From positions 1 through 64,000 of the forward strand of contig JADKKF010000024.1 in the NCBI GenBank assembly GCA_016720635.1: 64,000 nt of DNA, in the 5' to 3' direction. Under the pieces are notes generated by a model. That model had not been told where the DNA came from, did no database searches, and saw only the letters and a list, made by a program, of their open reading frames with translations. Origin of the DNA: Saprospiraceae bacterium (lineage in GTDB: Bacteria; Bacteroidota; Bacteroidia; Chitinophagales; Saprospiraceae). Made by a program: the position numbers and the translations under genes. How positions within the stretch are numbered: position 1 is the first letter of the stretch; each line of letters starts with the position of its first letter. This document shows, one piece after another, positions 1 through 8,496 of the stretch.

Positions 1-1
1 A

Positions 2-814
2 AAATCGTATTTAATGATCGGAATACTGAGCATATTCTGTGTATTTACCCAAATCAATGCTCAAAATGAAATCAAAATGGACAGTACCATGGTGGAAGAA
101 GAACTGAAAGACACTGGGACAAAGGAGGAGAACAAAAAGGTAACCATCGATGTGAGCAAAAAAAACAGAAAATCGCTCGGCAATTTCATGGATTTAAATT
201 TAAGTTTTGGGGTAGATCAGCTTCTTGATCAAAACAAAAGTGCTTCTACTTTGAGACCTGAAGTTGATATGGCCAAAAGTTGGTATTTCGATTTCGGCTT
301 GATGTTCAAATCAAAATTGTCATCCTTGGGCTCGAATTCTAGACGGACAGGGTTATTCTTGAAATACGGGCTAAACTTCATTTGGAGCGAATATGAAATG
401 GCAAATAAAGTAGAACTCACGCTTATAGACCAAAAGCCAGTATTTATACAAAGTGCTCCTATTAATTCTGCCAGTGTGAGCAAAACTTCTTTACATACCA
501 CATTTTTGCAAATCCCATTACTGCTTGACTTGGATACCAAACATGGCAAGGGATTCAAGTTCGGTATCGGTGGTTACGGTGGCATAAGATTGGCCAGTAA
601 GCAAAAATTATTTTATGACACACAAATAGGCGAAAGTGTAGAGCAAATACGAAAGAGCAAATACAATTTGAATGATATCCAATATGGATTGACTGGAACG
701 ATTGGTTATCGCTGGCTACACGTAAAATGGCAATACCAATTATCGTCATTGTTCAAAGATGATGCTACTTATGATTTGCGCCCTGTGAATATAGGTCTTT
801 TGATTACGATATAG
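2..814 (+). CDS. outer-membrane beta-barrel-like protein, probably 5'-partial
   Basis: The reading frame is open from the left edge. The first ATG is at 14, but the hydrophobic stretch after it, ending in NAQ, looks like a signal peptide whose charged start lies further left, so the true start may be outside the window. After an E/K-rich linker (residues ~20-50) come alternating hydrophobic/polar strands rich in Gly, Tyr and Phe, with repeated YG and GLxF patterns. The chain ends in the strand LRPVNIGLLITI, as expected of a small PorT/OmpA-like barrel. No family can be named. It ends just before a strong terminator, so it closes an operon that began upstream. A role in the outer membrane is inferred from composition only. 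Confidence 0.6.
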   Translation, partial: KSYLMIGILSIFCVFTQINAQNEIKMDSTMVEEELKDTGTKEENKKVTIDVSKKNRKSLGNFMDLNLSFGVDQLLDQNKSASTLRPEVDMAKSWYFDFGLMFKSKLSSLGSNSRRTGLFLKYGLNFIWSEYEMANKVELTLIDQKPVFIQSAPINSASVSKTSLHTTFLQIPLLLDLDTKHGKGFKFGIGGYGGIRLASKQKLFYDTQIGESVEQIRKSKYNLNDIQYGLTGTIGYRWLHVKWQYQLSSLFKDDATYDLRPVNIGLLITI

Positions 815-833
815 TCTTTTTGAAATTAAATAA

Positions 834-872
834 AAAATAGCCCAGTGTGTCGAAGATGCATTGGGCTATTTT
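834..872 (+). terminator. Rho-independent terminator
   Basis: An 11-bp inverted repeat, AAAATAGCCCA / TGGGCTATTTT, encloses a 17-nt loop and is followed by TGTTTTTG. It lies 20 nt after the stop of the partial barrel gene and ends that transcript. Confidence 0.8.
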
Positions 873-898
873 GTTTTTGTAAGGAGTGAAAATCTTAG

Positions 899-1004
899 AG
901 CGCCAGTGATAGTAGTGACATCCGAAGGATGGTCTCAAAGAGACCGAAACGAAGTGAAGTCACGCATAGCACGGTCCACGATAATTATCTATCGGGGAGG
1001 CGCC
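899..1004 (-). repeat. structured repeat element, copy 1
   Basis: This GC-richer block lies in an AT-rich intergenic gap. Read on the minus strand it starts GGCGCCTCCCC, contains three short hairpins (979-994 CGATA/TATCG, 931-945 GGTCT/AGACC, 920-930 ATCC/GGAT), shares the string TTCGGTC with the second copy, and ends ATCACTGGCGCT. The block at 49878-49986 has the same order of parts and nearly the same length, but with different hairpin sequences. A 65-codon ORF across it is the repeat read as protein and is not a gene. Function unknown. It resembles a kind of intergenic repeat that recurs in Bacteroidota genomes, which is from memory and not checked. Confidence 0.6.
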
Positions 1005-1072
1005 AAAATAAAAAATATCAGGGAAGGAAACCTTTCGGATAATAAGTCCGTATATTAATTCGTAAATATGTT

Positions 1073-2926
1073 ATGAATCCACCATCATTAATAGAACATA
1101 TCCAAACTGCCAAAAAAGGCAGCGAAAGAGGCCAAGAATGGCTGTACAAACACTTGTACGGGTATGGCGTGGGCATAGCTAAAAACTACTTGGGAAGCCA
1201 TGATATAGCGATATTTGCGTACAATGAAGCCATGTATAAGACCTTGACACATTTGGAAGATTTCGATGTTACGGGAAATTTTAGGACGTGGTTTAGAAAG
1301 ATCCTCATGAGAACACTCATCGATATATATCGAAAAGAGGTGCGACATAAAGCAGATGACATCGATGTTGTTTACGATCTTTCTTACGATAATGGGGTCG
1401 AAAGTGAACTCCATGCCGAAGATATCATGGCAATGTTGGAGCAGGTTTCTATATCCTATAGGATGGTGTTTTTGATGCATGTGGTGGATGGATATACGCT
1501 TAAGGACATCGCTGCAAGACTGGACATCACGGAAGGCGGGGTAAAAACCCTTTATTATAAAGCACGGCAAAAAATGAGAGAAATATTGAATAAAAACGGC
1601 TACAATTATAGATCGACCTCAAATAAAAATAGATTGGATGAATTGATGGAGGAAAGTATGACCGACTTCTCTTCTATGGATTCTGACTGGAAAGGTGTGC
1701 GAAAAAACCTTTGGTGGAGCAAGATAAGCGTGTGGTTGAACCCAAGTTTGGTGGCTGCACTTTTTGTGGGCGTGGTTGCTAGTCAATTGGTAAATTTCGA
1801 AAAAAGTCCTTCATTCTCTAAAGCAAATAGTAGTGATGAAATGGCAACTATAAAAAATATCCCGAACCAACCTGAAAAAAGCACTGATACTTATGTGTCA
1901 TCTGAAAGCCCACAAAATAATGTTCAAGATGAAAGCATAAATGCACAAATCGCAATAGAAGAATCTAAGAATATTGAATCAACAAAAAGAAATCAAAACA
2001 TTAGCCTAGGAAATGAAAATAACAAGTCTCAAAATGTAATCAATAAAAAAAATACTGTCAAGAAAACTGAATTAAATGCTGCTGAAAACGCTTTGGCACA
2101 AGGCTTTGAAGAAAATAAATTAAATATTTCTTCAATCGGAGGAAACCCAAATGAAACTGAAGCCGTATCTAAGAATGAAATGAACGAGAACATAGAACAT
2201 ATCAACACGAATAAAGGAAGTATATTAAATCAGCTCCCCTTATTGGAATCTTATGTAGAAGGGTCTAGTAGATTGGTGGCAGATACCAGTATTTTGAAGA
2301 TAACTACAATTACAAGTACCTCTGAATTATTATCTAGTAGAAAAAACTTTGTTTATACCTATGGGGAAGTTGGTGGAATACCTGCGAATGGAGTTGATTT
2401 TGATTTTAGCTTAGGATATGGTCGCGTAATAAACCATAAATGGAGCGTACAAGCTGGATTAATTTATGGCAGTCACAAATTCACCAGGGATCCAGAAAAA
2501 ACAAGGCCGCCTAGGGATTTTCCAGATAGAAAGCCGAGAGATACCAGTGATCATTTTAGAAATATGGCCGTTGTAGGCAAAGAATTCGGAGGTGAAGTAG
2601 GAGTAACTTATACCATCAATCCAATCAGTAAATTTCCATTCAGGCTTCAATTCATGCAAGGATTCATGAAGGTGTTGGACAATGAGATGCAGTATTCATT
2701 TATGGGACGAGGTGGTCGGGAAGATTATCAACAAAGGGAAAAGATAATCATCAACCCGTGGAATTTTGAAACGAAACTATCTGTCGGAACGTCTATTGCA
2801 TTGACGAACAGACTGAGCCTAGGAGCGGATTTAGGAATACAACATAATCGAAATAATGTATTTAGTAACAGCGGCTTTACGAGCCCACTTGCAAGAGTTT
2901 CATTAAACTATTACTTTAATATATGA
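1073..2926 (+). CDS. fused ECF sigma factor / membrane anchor / beta-barrel protein
   Basis: A 617-residue single chain with three parts. Residues ~20-90 and ~115-172 are sigma-70 regions 2 and 4 of an ECF factor; region 4 has a clear helix-turn-helix around YTLKDIAARLDITEGGVKTL. Residues ~185-215 form a short acidic segment like the N-terminus of the anchor protein at 15481-16830. Residues ~218-240 are one hydrophobic transmembrane helix. A low-complexity N/E/K/S-rich linker runs to ~430. The rest (~435-617) alternates like an outer-membrane barrel and ends in NYYFNI. Usually the sigma factor and the anchor/barrel protein are separate genes, as at 15.5-17.4 kb. If it is one chain, the sigma factor would be tethered to the membrane and need proteolysis or internal initiation to act. 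A sequencing indel that joined two overlapping genes is the main alternative. Confidence 0.75.
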   Translation: MNPPSLIEHIQTAKKGSERGQEWLYKHLYGYGVGIAKNYLGSHDIAIFAYNEAMYKTLTHLEDFDVTGNFRTWFRKILMRTLIDIYRKEVRHKADDIDVVYDLSYDNGVESELHAEDIMAMLEQVSISYRMVFLMHVVDGYTLKDIAARLDITEGGVKTLYYKARQKMREILNKNGYNYRSTSNKNRLDELMEESMTDFSSMDSDWKGVRKNLWWSKISVWLNPSLVAALFVGVVASQLVNFEKSPSFSKANSSDEMATIKNIPNQPEKSTDTYVSSESPQNNVQDESINAQIAIEESKNIESTKRNQNISLGNENNKSQNVINKKNTVKKTELNAAENALAQGFEENKLNISSIGGNPNETEAVSKNEMNENIEHINTNKGSILNQLPLLESYVEGSSRLVADTSILKITTITSTSELLSSRKNFVYTYGEVGGIPANGVDFDFSLGYGRVINHKWSVQAGLIYGSHKFTRDPEKTRPPRDFPDRKPRDTSDHFRNMAVVGKEFGGEVGVTYTINPISKFPFRLQFMQGFMKVLDNEMQYSFMGRGGREDYQQREKIIINPWNFETKLSVGTSIALTNRLSLGADLGIQHNRNNVFSNSGFTSPLARVSLNYYFNI

Positions 2927-2980
2927 AGATTGCATACACTTTATTTATTTAATTTCTTAACTTAAAAAAATTCATTTAGT

Positions 2981-3721
2981 ATGAAAAAATTAATTGCTGG
3001 CTATTTAGCCTTAGGACTTTTATTGTTTGCATCTTGCAACAAGGTTCAAAACTCAGACCCAATAGAATTGACGTATGCTCAATTGCCAGAAGCTGTTCAA
3101 AACTTTATCGGGGATAACTATCCAGATGCTTTGGCCACGGAGATCTTAAAGTTTGATGAAGGAAATCAAGAATTGTATTCTGTGGAATTAAATTTGGACG
3201 AAACCGTAGTACTGGATGCCAATGCAGTAGTATTTAGAGGAAAGCCAGGAGGAGGCAACCACGGAGGTAAAGGACATGGCAAAGGTGGAAGACATGGCAA
3301 AGGTGGAGGACCTCACGGACATGGTACGTTCATCGCAGCAGATTCATTGTCACAGACGATCAAGGATTATTTTACTACGAATTTGTCTGATTACACGGTA
3401 AAAGGTGGACATCAAGAAACACTTTGTAGTGGAACAGTAGCTATCGAAGTATTTGCTAGCAATGCTACTACCAATACAGTAAGAGTATTCGATACAGCAG
3501 GGACTTATTTGTTCGCAGTAGATAGAGTTAGTTACACAGATCTACCACAAGCAGTAAAAGACTATATTACGGCAAATTTCCCAAATAATAACAATAGGGC
3601 AAAAGCTGTTAAAATGACGCTTGCGGATGGAACTATTCAATACAGCATCCATGTAAGAAGTGGAAGGACACATGTTGAGCTTATATTATCAGAAAGTGGG
3701 GCATTGGTTTGCCAAAGATAA
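2981..3721 (+). CDS. PepSY-like lipoprotein with Gly/His-rich insert
   Basis: Starts with a lipoprotein signal peptide: Lys-Lys start, hydrophobic core and lipobox LFASC with Cys19. It then carries three copies of a ~60-residue PepSY/DUF2874-like unit, each opening with a pattern such as LPxAVxxFI and containing a Y-or-F position before a beta strand (about residues 29-75, 120-180 and 188-246). Between units 1 and 2 is a stretch of about 30 residues that is almost only Gly, His, Lys and Arg, encoded partly by a tandem 18-nt repeat. This could bind metal ions or be a flexible spacer. It lies 54 nt after the fused sigma/barrel gene in the same direction, so it is probably co-transcribed and exposed in the periplasm or outer membrane. 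PepSY-like units are often seen in regulatory or inhibitor proteins; the specific role is unknown. Confidence 0.75.
   Translation: MKKLIAGYLALGLLLFASCNKVQNSDPIELTYAQLPEAVQNFIGDNYPDALATEILKFDEGNQELYSVELNLDETVVLDANAVVFRGKPGGGNHGGKGHGKGGRHGKGGGPHGHGTFIAADSLSQTIKDYFTTNLSDYTVKGGHQETLCSGTVAIEVFASNATTNTVRVFDTAGTYLFAVDRVSYTDLPQAVKDYITANFPNNNNRAKAVKMTLADGTIQYSIHVRSGRTHVELILSESGALVCQR
3272..3307 (+). repeat. tandem 18-nt repeat inside the lipoprotein gene
   Basis: GACATGGCAAAGGTGGA occurs twice (3273-3289 and 3291-3307) and codes for part of the Gly/His/Lys-rich insert. Such a repeat can change copy number by slippage without breaking the frame. Confidence 0.8.
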
Positions 3722-3751
3722 AAGCCAGAAATTAGGATTAATATATTATGT

Positions 3752-3785
3752 AAAAGGGGCTGTCCATTTGGATAGCCCCTTTTTA
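3752..3785. terminator. bidirectional terminator
   Basis: AAAAGGGGCTGTCC-ATTT-GGATAGCCCCTTTTT forms a long stem with an A run on one side and a T run on the other. It sits between two convergent genes, the lipoprotein and rpoD, and can end both transcripts. Confidence 0.85.
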
Positions 3786-3812
3786 TTTTTAGCTTTAAGG
3801 AGATAAAAAAAA

Positions 3813-4682
3813 TTAACCTCCTAAATAATTTTTCAATAATTTACTTCTAGAAGTAGATCTCAATTTATTGATGGCCTTATCTTTAATCTGGCGAACACGT
3901 TCTCTGGTCAAACCAAATTTTTCGCCGATGTCTTCAAGAGACATAGGGTGTTCGATTCCGATCCCAAAATATAGTTTCACCACATCGCTTTGACGATCTG
4001 TTAAAGTACCCAAAGAGCGTTCGATTTCTCTTCTTAGGGATTCTCCATATTCAAGTCTGGCATCCGTACCTGGGGTGGCTCCATCGATTAGTACATCTAA
4101 CAATGAATTATCCTCGCCTTCAACGAAAGGGGCGTCCATAGATACGTGTCGGGCTGCGACGCCAAGCGTAGTTTCTACTTCTTCAGTAGGAATTTCTAAA
4201 AGAATGGCCAATTCTTCAGGAGAAGGCTCTCTTTCATATTCTTGTTCTAGTTCAGAAAAAGCGCGATTGATTTTATTCAACGATCCAACTTTATTCAAAG
4301 GCAATCTTACGATCCTTGACTGTTCAGCCAATGCTTGAAGGATGCTTTGTCTAATCCACCATACGGCGTAGGAAATAAATTTAAAACCTCTGGTTTCATC
4401 AAAACGCTGAGCAGCCTTGATAAGACCCAAGTTCCCTTCATTGATCAAATCAGACAATGAAAGTCCTTGATTCTGATATTGTTTGGCCACTGAAACAACA
4501 AAACGCAGATTGGCTTTTGTAAGTCTTTCTAGAGCAATTTGATCACCCGCTTTGATTAGTTTTGCCAATTCTACTTCTTCCTCTGGCGTCAATAGATCAA
4601 CTTTGCCAATTTCTTGCAAATATTTTTCTAACGACTGACTTTCACGATTGGTAATACTTTTGGTAATCTTGAGTTGCCGCAT
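3813..4682 (-). CDS. rpoD: primary RNA polymerase sigma factor RpoD
   Basis: A 289-residue sigma-70 of the compact Bacteroidota type. It lacks region 1.1 and the long non-conserved region. Region 1.2 is seen at [20 protein letters not shown], region 2 at [22 protein letters not shown] and [16 protein letters not shown], region 3 around residues 145-200, and region 4 with the helix-turn-helix [19 protein letters not shown] near the C-terminus. The start [15 protein letters not shown] at 4682 is the usual one for the family; a more upstream ATG at 4733 adds an unlikely extension. It directs transcription from the TAnnTTTG promoters seen through the window. A promoter match lies 59-66 bp upstream. 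Confidence 0.95.
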   Translation of the reverse strand: MRQLKITKSITNRESQSLEKYLQEIGKVDLLTPEEEVELAKLIKAGDQIALERLTKANLRFVVSVAKQYQNQGLSLSDLINEGNLGLIKAAQRFDETRGFKFISYAVWWIRQSILQALAEQSRIVRLPLNKVGSLNKINRAFSELEQEYEREPSPEELAILLEIPTEEVETTLGVAARHVSMDAPFVEGEDNSLLDVLIDGATPGTDARLEYGESLRREIERSLGTLTDRQSDVVKLYFGIGIEHPMSLEDIGEKFGLTRERVRQIKDKAINKLRSTSRSKLLKNYLGG

Positions 4683-4740
4683 ATGATCGATTAAAAACTT
4701 TAAAAAATTATATTGGAAAATACCGTAAAACAATACAACG

Positions 4741-4748
4741 CAAATTTA
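4741..4748 (-). promoter_or_regulatory. TAnnTTTG promoter for rpoD
   Basis: Reads TAAATTTG on the minus strand, matching the Bacteroidota -7 element, 59 nt before the rpoD start. Motif match only. Confidence 0.5.
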
Positions 4749-4839
4749 ATCTCAAAGTTTAATAACCTAGAGACTTTTGTTTTGCGATCGAGGTGCAAAG
4801 GTAATGGTTTCCTTCTTTATTGCAAAGTAAAACCTAAAA

Positions 4840-5343
4840 TTAGCCGGAAGTTTTAATACTTATCGATACGTTGGCCGTTTGTTGTACCTTTTCTATTAGG
4901 AACCAGTCAGAAAAATGGTGTGCCTTGCGGCAGTACCCTTCTAACCCAAAAATGTCGTGAATAAAGGTTTTGTTCTTGCCTTTCAACCTGAATACTTTTA
5001 GTGTCCGATTGGGTTTCTTACACCCTATCACATTGGTATGTATTCCGACAAGCGTATATTTTTTGAAATCTATATCCGGCAATTTAAAACCGACACAAGT
5101 CTGTAATTTTTGCCTAACCTTCCCATTATTGGCCTTCATCAAGTCCTCCACACTATTGACGATATATGTCCCTTCGTCAAATTCCAAACATTTCAAATCG
5201 ACCATCTCATGTTTCATACTGATGGTATCAGCCCTTTGCTCTGGTGTGGGTACGCGGGAGATATTCCATTGCGAACTAGGAATGATAAATGATGATAAAA
5301 ACCACAAATAGGCTATTGAAAAAATGTCGTACGCTATTGCCAT
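4840..5343 (-). CDS. secreted hypothetical protein
   Basis: A 167-residue protein with a hydrophobic N-terminus (residues ~8-22) that could be a signal peptide or anchor. It has three cysteines in the mature part (in KLQTCVG, VIGCKKP and EGYCRK) plus one in LKCLEF, compatible with disulfides outside the cytoplasm. The segment DFKKYTLVGIHTNVIGCKKP recalls small periplasmic domains of the PrcB type, but this likeness is weak and no family is claimed. It is a single gene with its own promoter match upstream and no close operon partner. Confidence 0.6.
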   Translation of the reverse strand: MAIAYDIFSIAYLWFLSSFIIPSSQWNISRVPTPEQRADTISMKHEMVDLKCLEFDEGTYIVNSVEDLMKANNGKVRQKLQTCVGFKLPDIDFKKYTLVGIHTNVIGCKKPNRTLKVFRLKGKNKTFIHDIFGLEGYCRKAHHFSDWFLIEKVQQTANVSISIKTSG

Positions 5344-5378
5344 AATTACACATTATAAATATTAATAATATATTCGTG

Positions 5379-5386
5379 CAAATATA
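5379..5386 (-). promoter_or_regulatory. TAnnTTTG promoter for the secreted hypothetical gene
   Basis: TATATTTG on the minus strand, 36 nt upstream of the start at 5343. Exact match to the -7 consensus. Confidence 0.5.
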
Positions 5387-5428
5387 AACAATATTTTACA
5401 TATTAGAAATAAATTTAATATGTTTTTT

Positions 5429-6859
5429 CTAAGAAATTTCTTTGTACAGATCGATATATTTTTGACATGCAGTCTCCCAGGAAAAATCTAAATTCATGAT
5501 TCTTTCTCTCAATAGAGGCATCTGGCCAGGTGTATGATAAAATTTCAGTGCCCGATATATTGCCATCACGGCATCTTCAGCATTGTACTGAATAAATCTA
5601 AAACCGCGTCCTTCCCAATCACCGACATCCCAAACTGTGTCTGTAAGCCCTCCTACTGCTCTGACGATAGGCACCGTACCATACCTGAATGCATACATTT
5701 GGTTGAGTCCACACGGTTCTACCTTGCTAGGCATGAGGAGGAAATCAGATCCAGCATAGAGTTGGTGCGCTAATCCTTCATTGTAGTCGATGATGATACG
5801 AACCCGCGATGGAAATATCCTTTGCAGATCTTTTAACAAAGCCGCGATATATGGATTTCCTGAGCCCAATACAATAAAATTAGCTTGCATTCCGCTGTAA
5901 AGGGTTTTTGAGATGATTTCGGGCAATAAGTCTGCGCCTTTTTCGCCAGCTAACCTTCCGATAAAAGTTATTAACGGAGTTTCGTGGTCTAGATTCAAAT
6001 GCGTAGTTAGATATTTTTTATTTAAATCTTTATACTCATCTAAGTTGTTTTCAAAGCTTTTGTGCAGATAAGCATCTTTCGCAGGATCCCAGACTTCATT
6101 GTCGATGCCGTTCAAAATTCCTCTAGATTTCATCCATTCTGCTCTCAAAAGAGACTCCAACCCCATCGAACTTGCTCTCATCTCTTCCAGATAAGTTGAG
6201 CTTACTGTTGTAACCCTCCAAGCACATTTTATCGCAGTGGCCATCGGATTTATGGTATTATTCCAATCGAGGTAACCATATGCATGTTCATAATAATAAG
6301 GTAAAAAATGGCTATTTCTCCAGCTAAAAGCGCCTTGATAATTGCCGTTATGAATGGTAAAAATGGTTCCGATATAATGCAGTTCATCAAATTCAGGACT
6401 GTGTTTTGTCAAAAATGGAATCAATCCCGTATGATGATCGTGACAATGTAAAATTTTAGGTCTGGATTGCATTGATTTCACCCAATATAGTACCGCTTGT
6501 TGGAATATTAAATATCGCTCTACTTCATCTCCATAGCCATGCCCTGAGGCATTGTCACCATATATACCATTTCGGTCAAAAAAGCCTGGGATATCGACCA
6601 TGTATAGCTCATACCCAAGACTCTCGTTCAGTGTCTTCACAACTTGGCAAGGAACGAAAACATTATTAAGGCGAACATGACAATTAAAAACAGCTTTATA
6701 TTCTTGAGCATTTATCCATTTTAATGAATATTTTGGAATGATAGCCGCAGCTTCAAATCCCGCCTTGCAGAGATACTTAGGCAAGGCCCCTACAACATCA
6801 CCTAGGCCTCCGGTCTTAGCCGCAGGAAAACATTCAGAACTTATATGTAAAACTTTCAT
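5429..6859 (-). CDS. glgA: glycogen synthase GlgA
   Basis: A 476-residue GT5 starch/glycogen synthase, close to the usual length. The ADP-glucose binding motif KTGGLGDV is at residues 15-22, the GT5 catalytic domain fills the N-terminal half, and a GT-B C-terminal domain carries FIGRLAGEKG, the PSKVEPCGLNQMYAFRYGTVPIVRAVGGL segment and the conserved Glu of the retaining glycosyltransferase fold. It transfers glucose from ADP-glucose to the growing alpha-1,4-glucan in the cytoplasm. It is the last gene of a leftward cluster with a glycosyltransferase 42 nt upstream. No other glycogen gene is in the window. Confidence 0.93.
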   Translation of the reverse strand: MKVLHISSECFPAAKTGGLGDVVGALPKYLCKAGFEAAAIIPKYSLKWINAQEYKAVFNCHVRLNNVFVPCQVVKTLNESLGYELYMVDIPGFFDRNGIYGDNASGHGYGDEVERYLIFQQAVLYWVKSMQSRPKILHCHDHHTGLIPFLTKHSPEFDELHYIGTIFTIHNGNYQGAFSWRNSHFLPYYYEHAYGYLDWNNTINPMATAIKCAWRVTTVSSTYLEEMRASSMGLESLLRAEWMKSRGILNGIDNEVWDPAKDAYLHKSFENNLDEYKDLNKKYLTTHLNLDHETPLITFIGRLAGEKGADLLPEIISKTLYSGMQANFIVLGSGNPYIAALLKDLQRIFPSRVRIIIDYNEGLAHQLYAGSDFLLMPSKVEPCGLNQMYAFRYGTVPIVRAVGGLTDTVWDVGDWEGRGFRFIQYNAEDAVMAIYRALKFYHTPGQMPLLRERIMNLDFSWETACQKYIDLYKEIS

Positions 6860-6901
6860 TTTGATTTTAATTTCTGTAAAAATAACAGAATAAACAGATT
6901 T

Positions 6902-7684
6902 TTATAATATAATATTTATGCTAGGTTGCTTTTTCAAATGAATAGCTTTCAAGTACTTCAAGAAAACTTCCTTGGTATGCATTTTTGCCACAAAAAATCC
7001 AGCATTTCCTTCCGTGAAACCCTTTTTCAAAAAGTATGATTTAATAAATTTGAAAGGCGTACTTACACACAATTTAAATACCAAATAGATATATGATTTA
7101 TTCTTAAAATGTTGTGCAGCAATGTCAGAAAATTTCATAACCTGTCTTTCGAACGATTCTCTAGTTGGGTAAGTGTCGTGAATCAAATCGCCTTCCAAAT
7201 GTTTTACGATTGAACCTGCATCCATTTCTACTTTTTCATGAATTGTATGTCCCACCCATCTGGCCATTCCGTTTTTCCATAATCGAAGCTTGGAATCAGG
7301 ATACCAACCACACGATTTTATCGGCTTTCCTTCTAACAAATTCAATCGATTCACCAAAAATCCATCAGATTGAATATTATTATATTTAATATTTAAAATA
7401 CTATTTATCAATTCATTAGATAGTATTTCATCACAATCAAGTGATAAGATATAATCCATTTTGGCCAAGTCTTTGGCAAAGTTTTTCTGCCCTACATATC
7501 CCAAAAATTCTTGTAAATGAATCGAAGCGCCAAAAGATTGAGCAATAGCAACTGTGTTATCGGTCGAATGAGAATCCACTAAAATTATTTCATCGGCTAC
7601 TTGTCGCGCAGCTTCTAGACATTTCGCCAGTCTTTTTTCTTCATTAAATGATATGATAACTACCGAAAGGGTTTTCATAATCAT
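6902..7684 (-). CDS. family 2 glycosyltransferase (WaaE/KdtX-like)
   Basis: 260 residues. The GT2 fold is clear: SVVIISFNEEKRL at the start, EIILVDSHSTDNT, and the metal-binding motif LSLDCDEIL. The region after residue ~110, with WxKNGMARWVGHTIHEKVE, matches the WaaE/KdtX branch that adds a sugar to the lipopolysaccharide core. The C-terminal part is basic and hydrophobic (residues ~195-225), suggesting contact with the inner membrane. The start ATG overlaps the prmC stop as ATGA, so the two are translationally coupled. The sugar and acceptor cannot be told from sequence. Confidence 0.85.
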   Translation of the reverse strand: MIMKTLSVVIISFNEEKRLAKCLEAARQVADEIILVDSHSTDNTVAIAQSFGASIHLQEFLGYVGQKNFAKDLAKMDYILSLDCDEILSNELINSILNIKYNNIQSDGFLVNRLNLLEGKPIKSCGWYPDSKLRLWKNGMARWVGHTIHEKVEMDAGSIVKHLEGDLIHDTYPTRESFERQVMKFSDIAAQHFKNKSYIYLVFKLCVSTPFKFIKSYFLKKGFTEGNAGFFVAKMHTKEVFLKYLKAIHLKKQPSINIIL

Positions 7685-8496
7685 CCATTTTTTGATAATT
7701 TCATCATCCTCAACTTTCCCTGCATATCTGCACGCAGTTCTATGCTAAAATTTAAACTTTCGCCAAGTTTTGCCACTTCTTCCGCCTTAAACTCATTCAG
7801 TTCAAAATAAACTACACCTTCTGGGTTAAGTATTTTATCGGATATTTCAAGGATTCGCTTATAAAAAGCAATCGGGCTGGGTTCATATAATGCAATATGG
7901 GGTTCGTATTTTATAACGCTGGCATCCATCACATTGGTTTCAGATGGATCGATATATGGTGGATTTGAAACCAGTATATCGAATTTCTCGTGAGGCATTT
8001 CCGCAAGTATGTCAATCTGCTGCCATTGGACATCAGCCCCAAGCTGTGATGCATTTGTCTGAGCTATTTTCAAGGCTTCAGCCGATATATCCAAAGCATC
8101 AATTTTGGTTTTGAGTAATTTGCTCAACATGATCGCAATACACCCACTGCCAGTTCCAATATCTAAGACATTTACGTTGGGCTTTGATTTCAAATCTGTA
8201 AAAACCCAGTGGACGAGTTCTTCTGTTTCCGATCTTGGGATCAACACATTTTCATCGACACAAAATGGAAAACCGTAAAACCAAGAAACACCCGTAACAT
8301 ATGCCAAAGGCTCTCCACCAATCAAACGGTCTATGTCAGGGCCAACTGAATCTAAAGGAAATGGCTTATAGCGGTATTGATGCTTTAAATCCTCTATATA
8401 ATGGTTGAGAAGTTTCACCCCCTCCTTGGGTCCAAAATGTTGAATCAGCTTTGGCGCGTATCTGGAATGCAATTCAAATTCAAAGGAAATATCCAT
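7681..8496 (-). CDS. prmC: peptide chain release factor N5-glutamine methyltransferase PrmC
   Basis: 271 residues, normal for the family. It has the SAM-binding motif DIGTGSGCIAI and the glutamine-binding motif NPPYI, which together define PrmC/HemK; the N-terminal helical release-factor-binding domain fills residues 1-75. It methylates the Gln of the GGQ motif in release factors 1 and 2 in the cytoplasm. Its start overlaps the nspC stop by one base (TAATG) and its stop overlaps the next glycosyltransferase, so it sits inside a tightly packed operon. Confidence 0.95.
   Translation of the reverse strand: MDISFEFELHSRYAPKLIQHFGPKEGVKLLNHYIEDLKHQYRYKPFPLDSVGPDIDRLIGGEPLAYVTGVSWFYGFPFCVDENVLIPRSETEELVHWVFTDLKSKPNVNVLDIGTGSGCIAIMLSKLLKTKIDALDISAEALKIAQTNASQLGADVQWQQIDILAEMPHEKFDILVSNPPYIDPSETNVMDASVIKYEPHIALYEPSPIAFYKRILEISDKILNPEGVVYFELNEFKAEEVAKLGESLNFSIELRADMQGKLRMMKLSKNG

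Noticed and set aside
861..1058. 65-codon ORF between the first terminator and the sigma/barrel gene
   Set aside because: It is mostly the structured repeat read as protein; stems and repeat match explain the sequence better.
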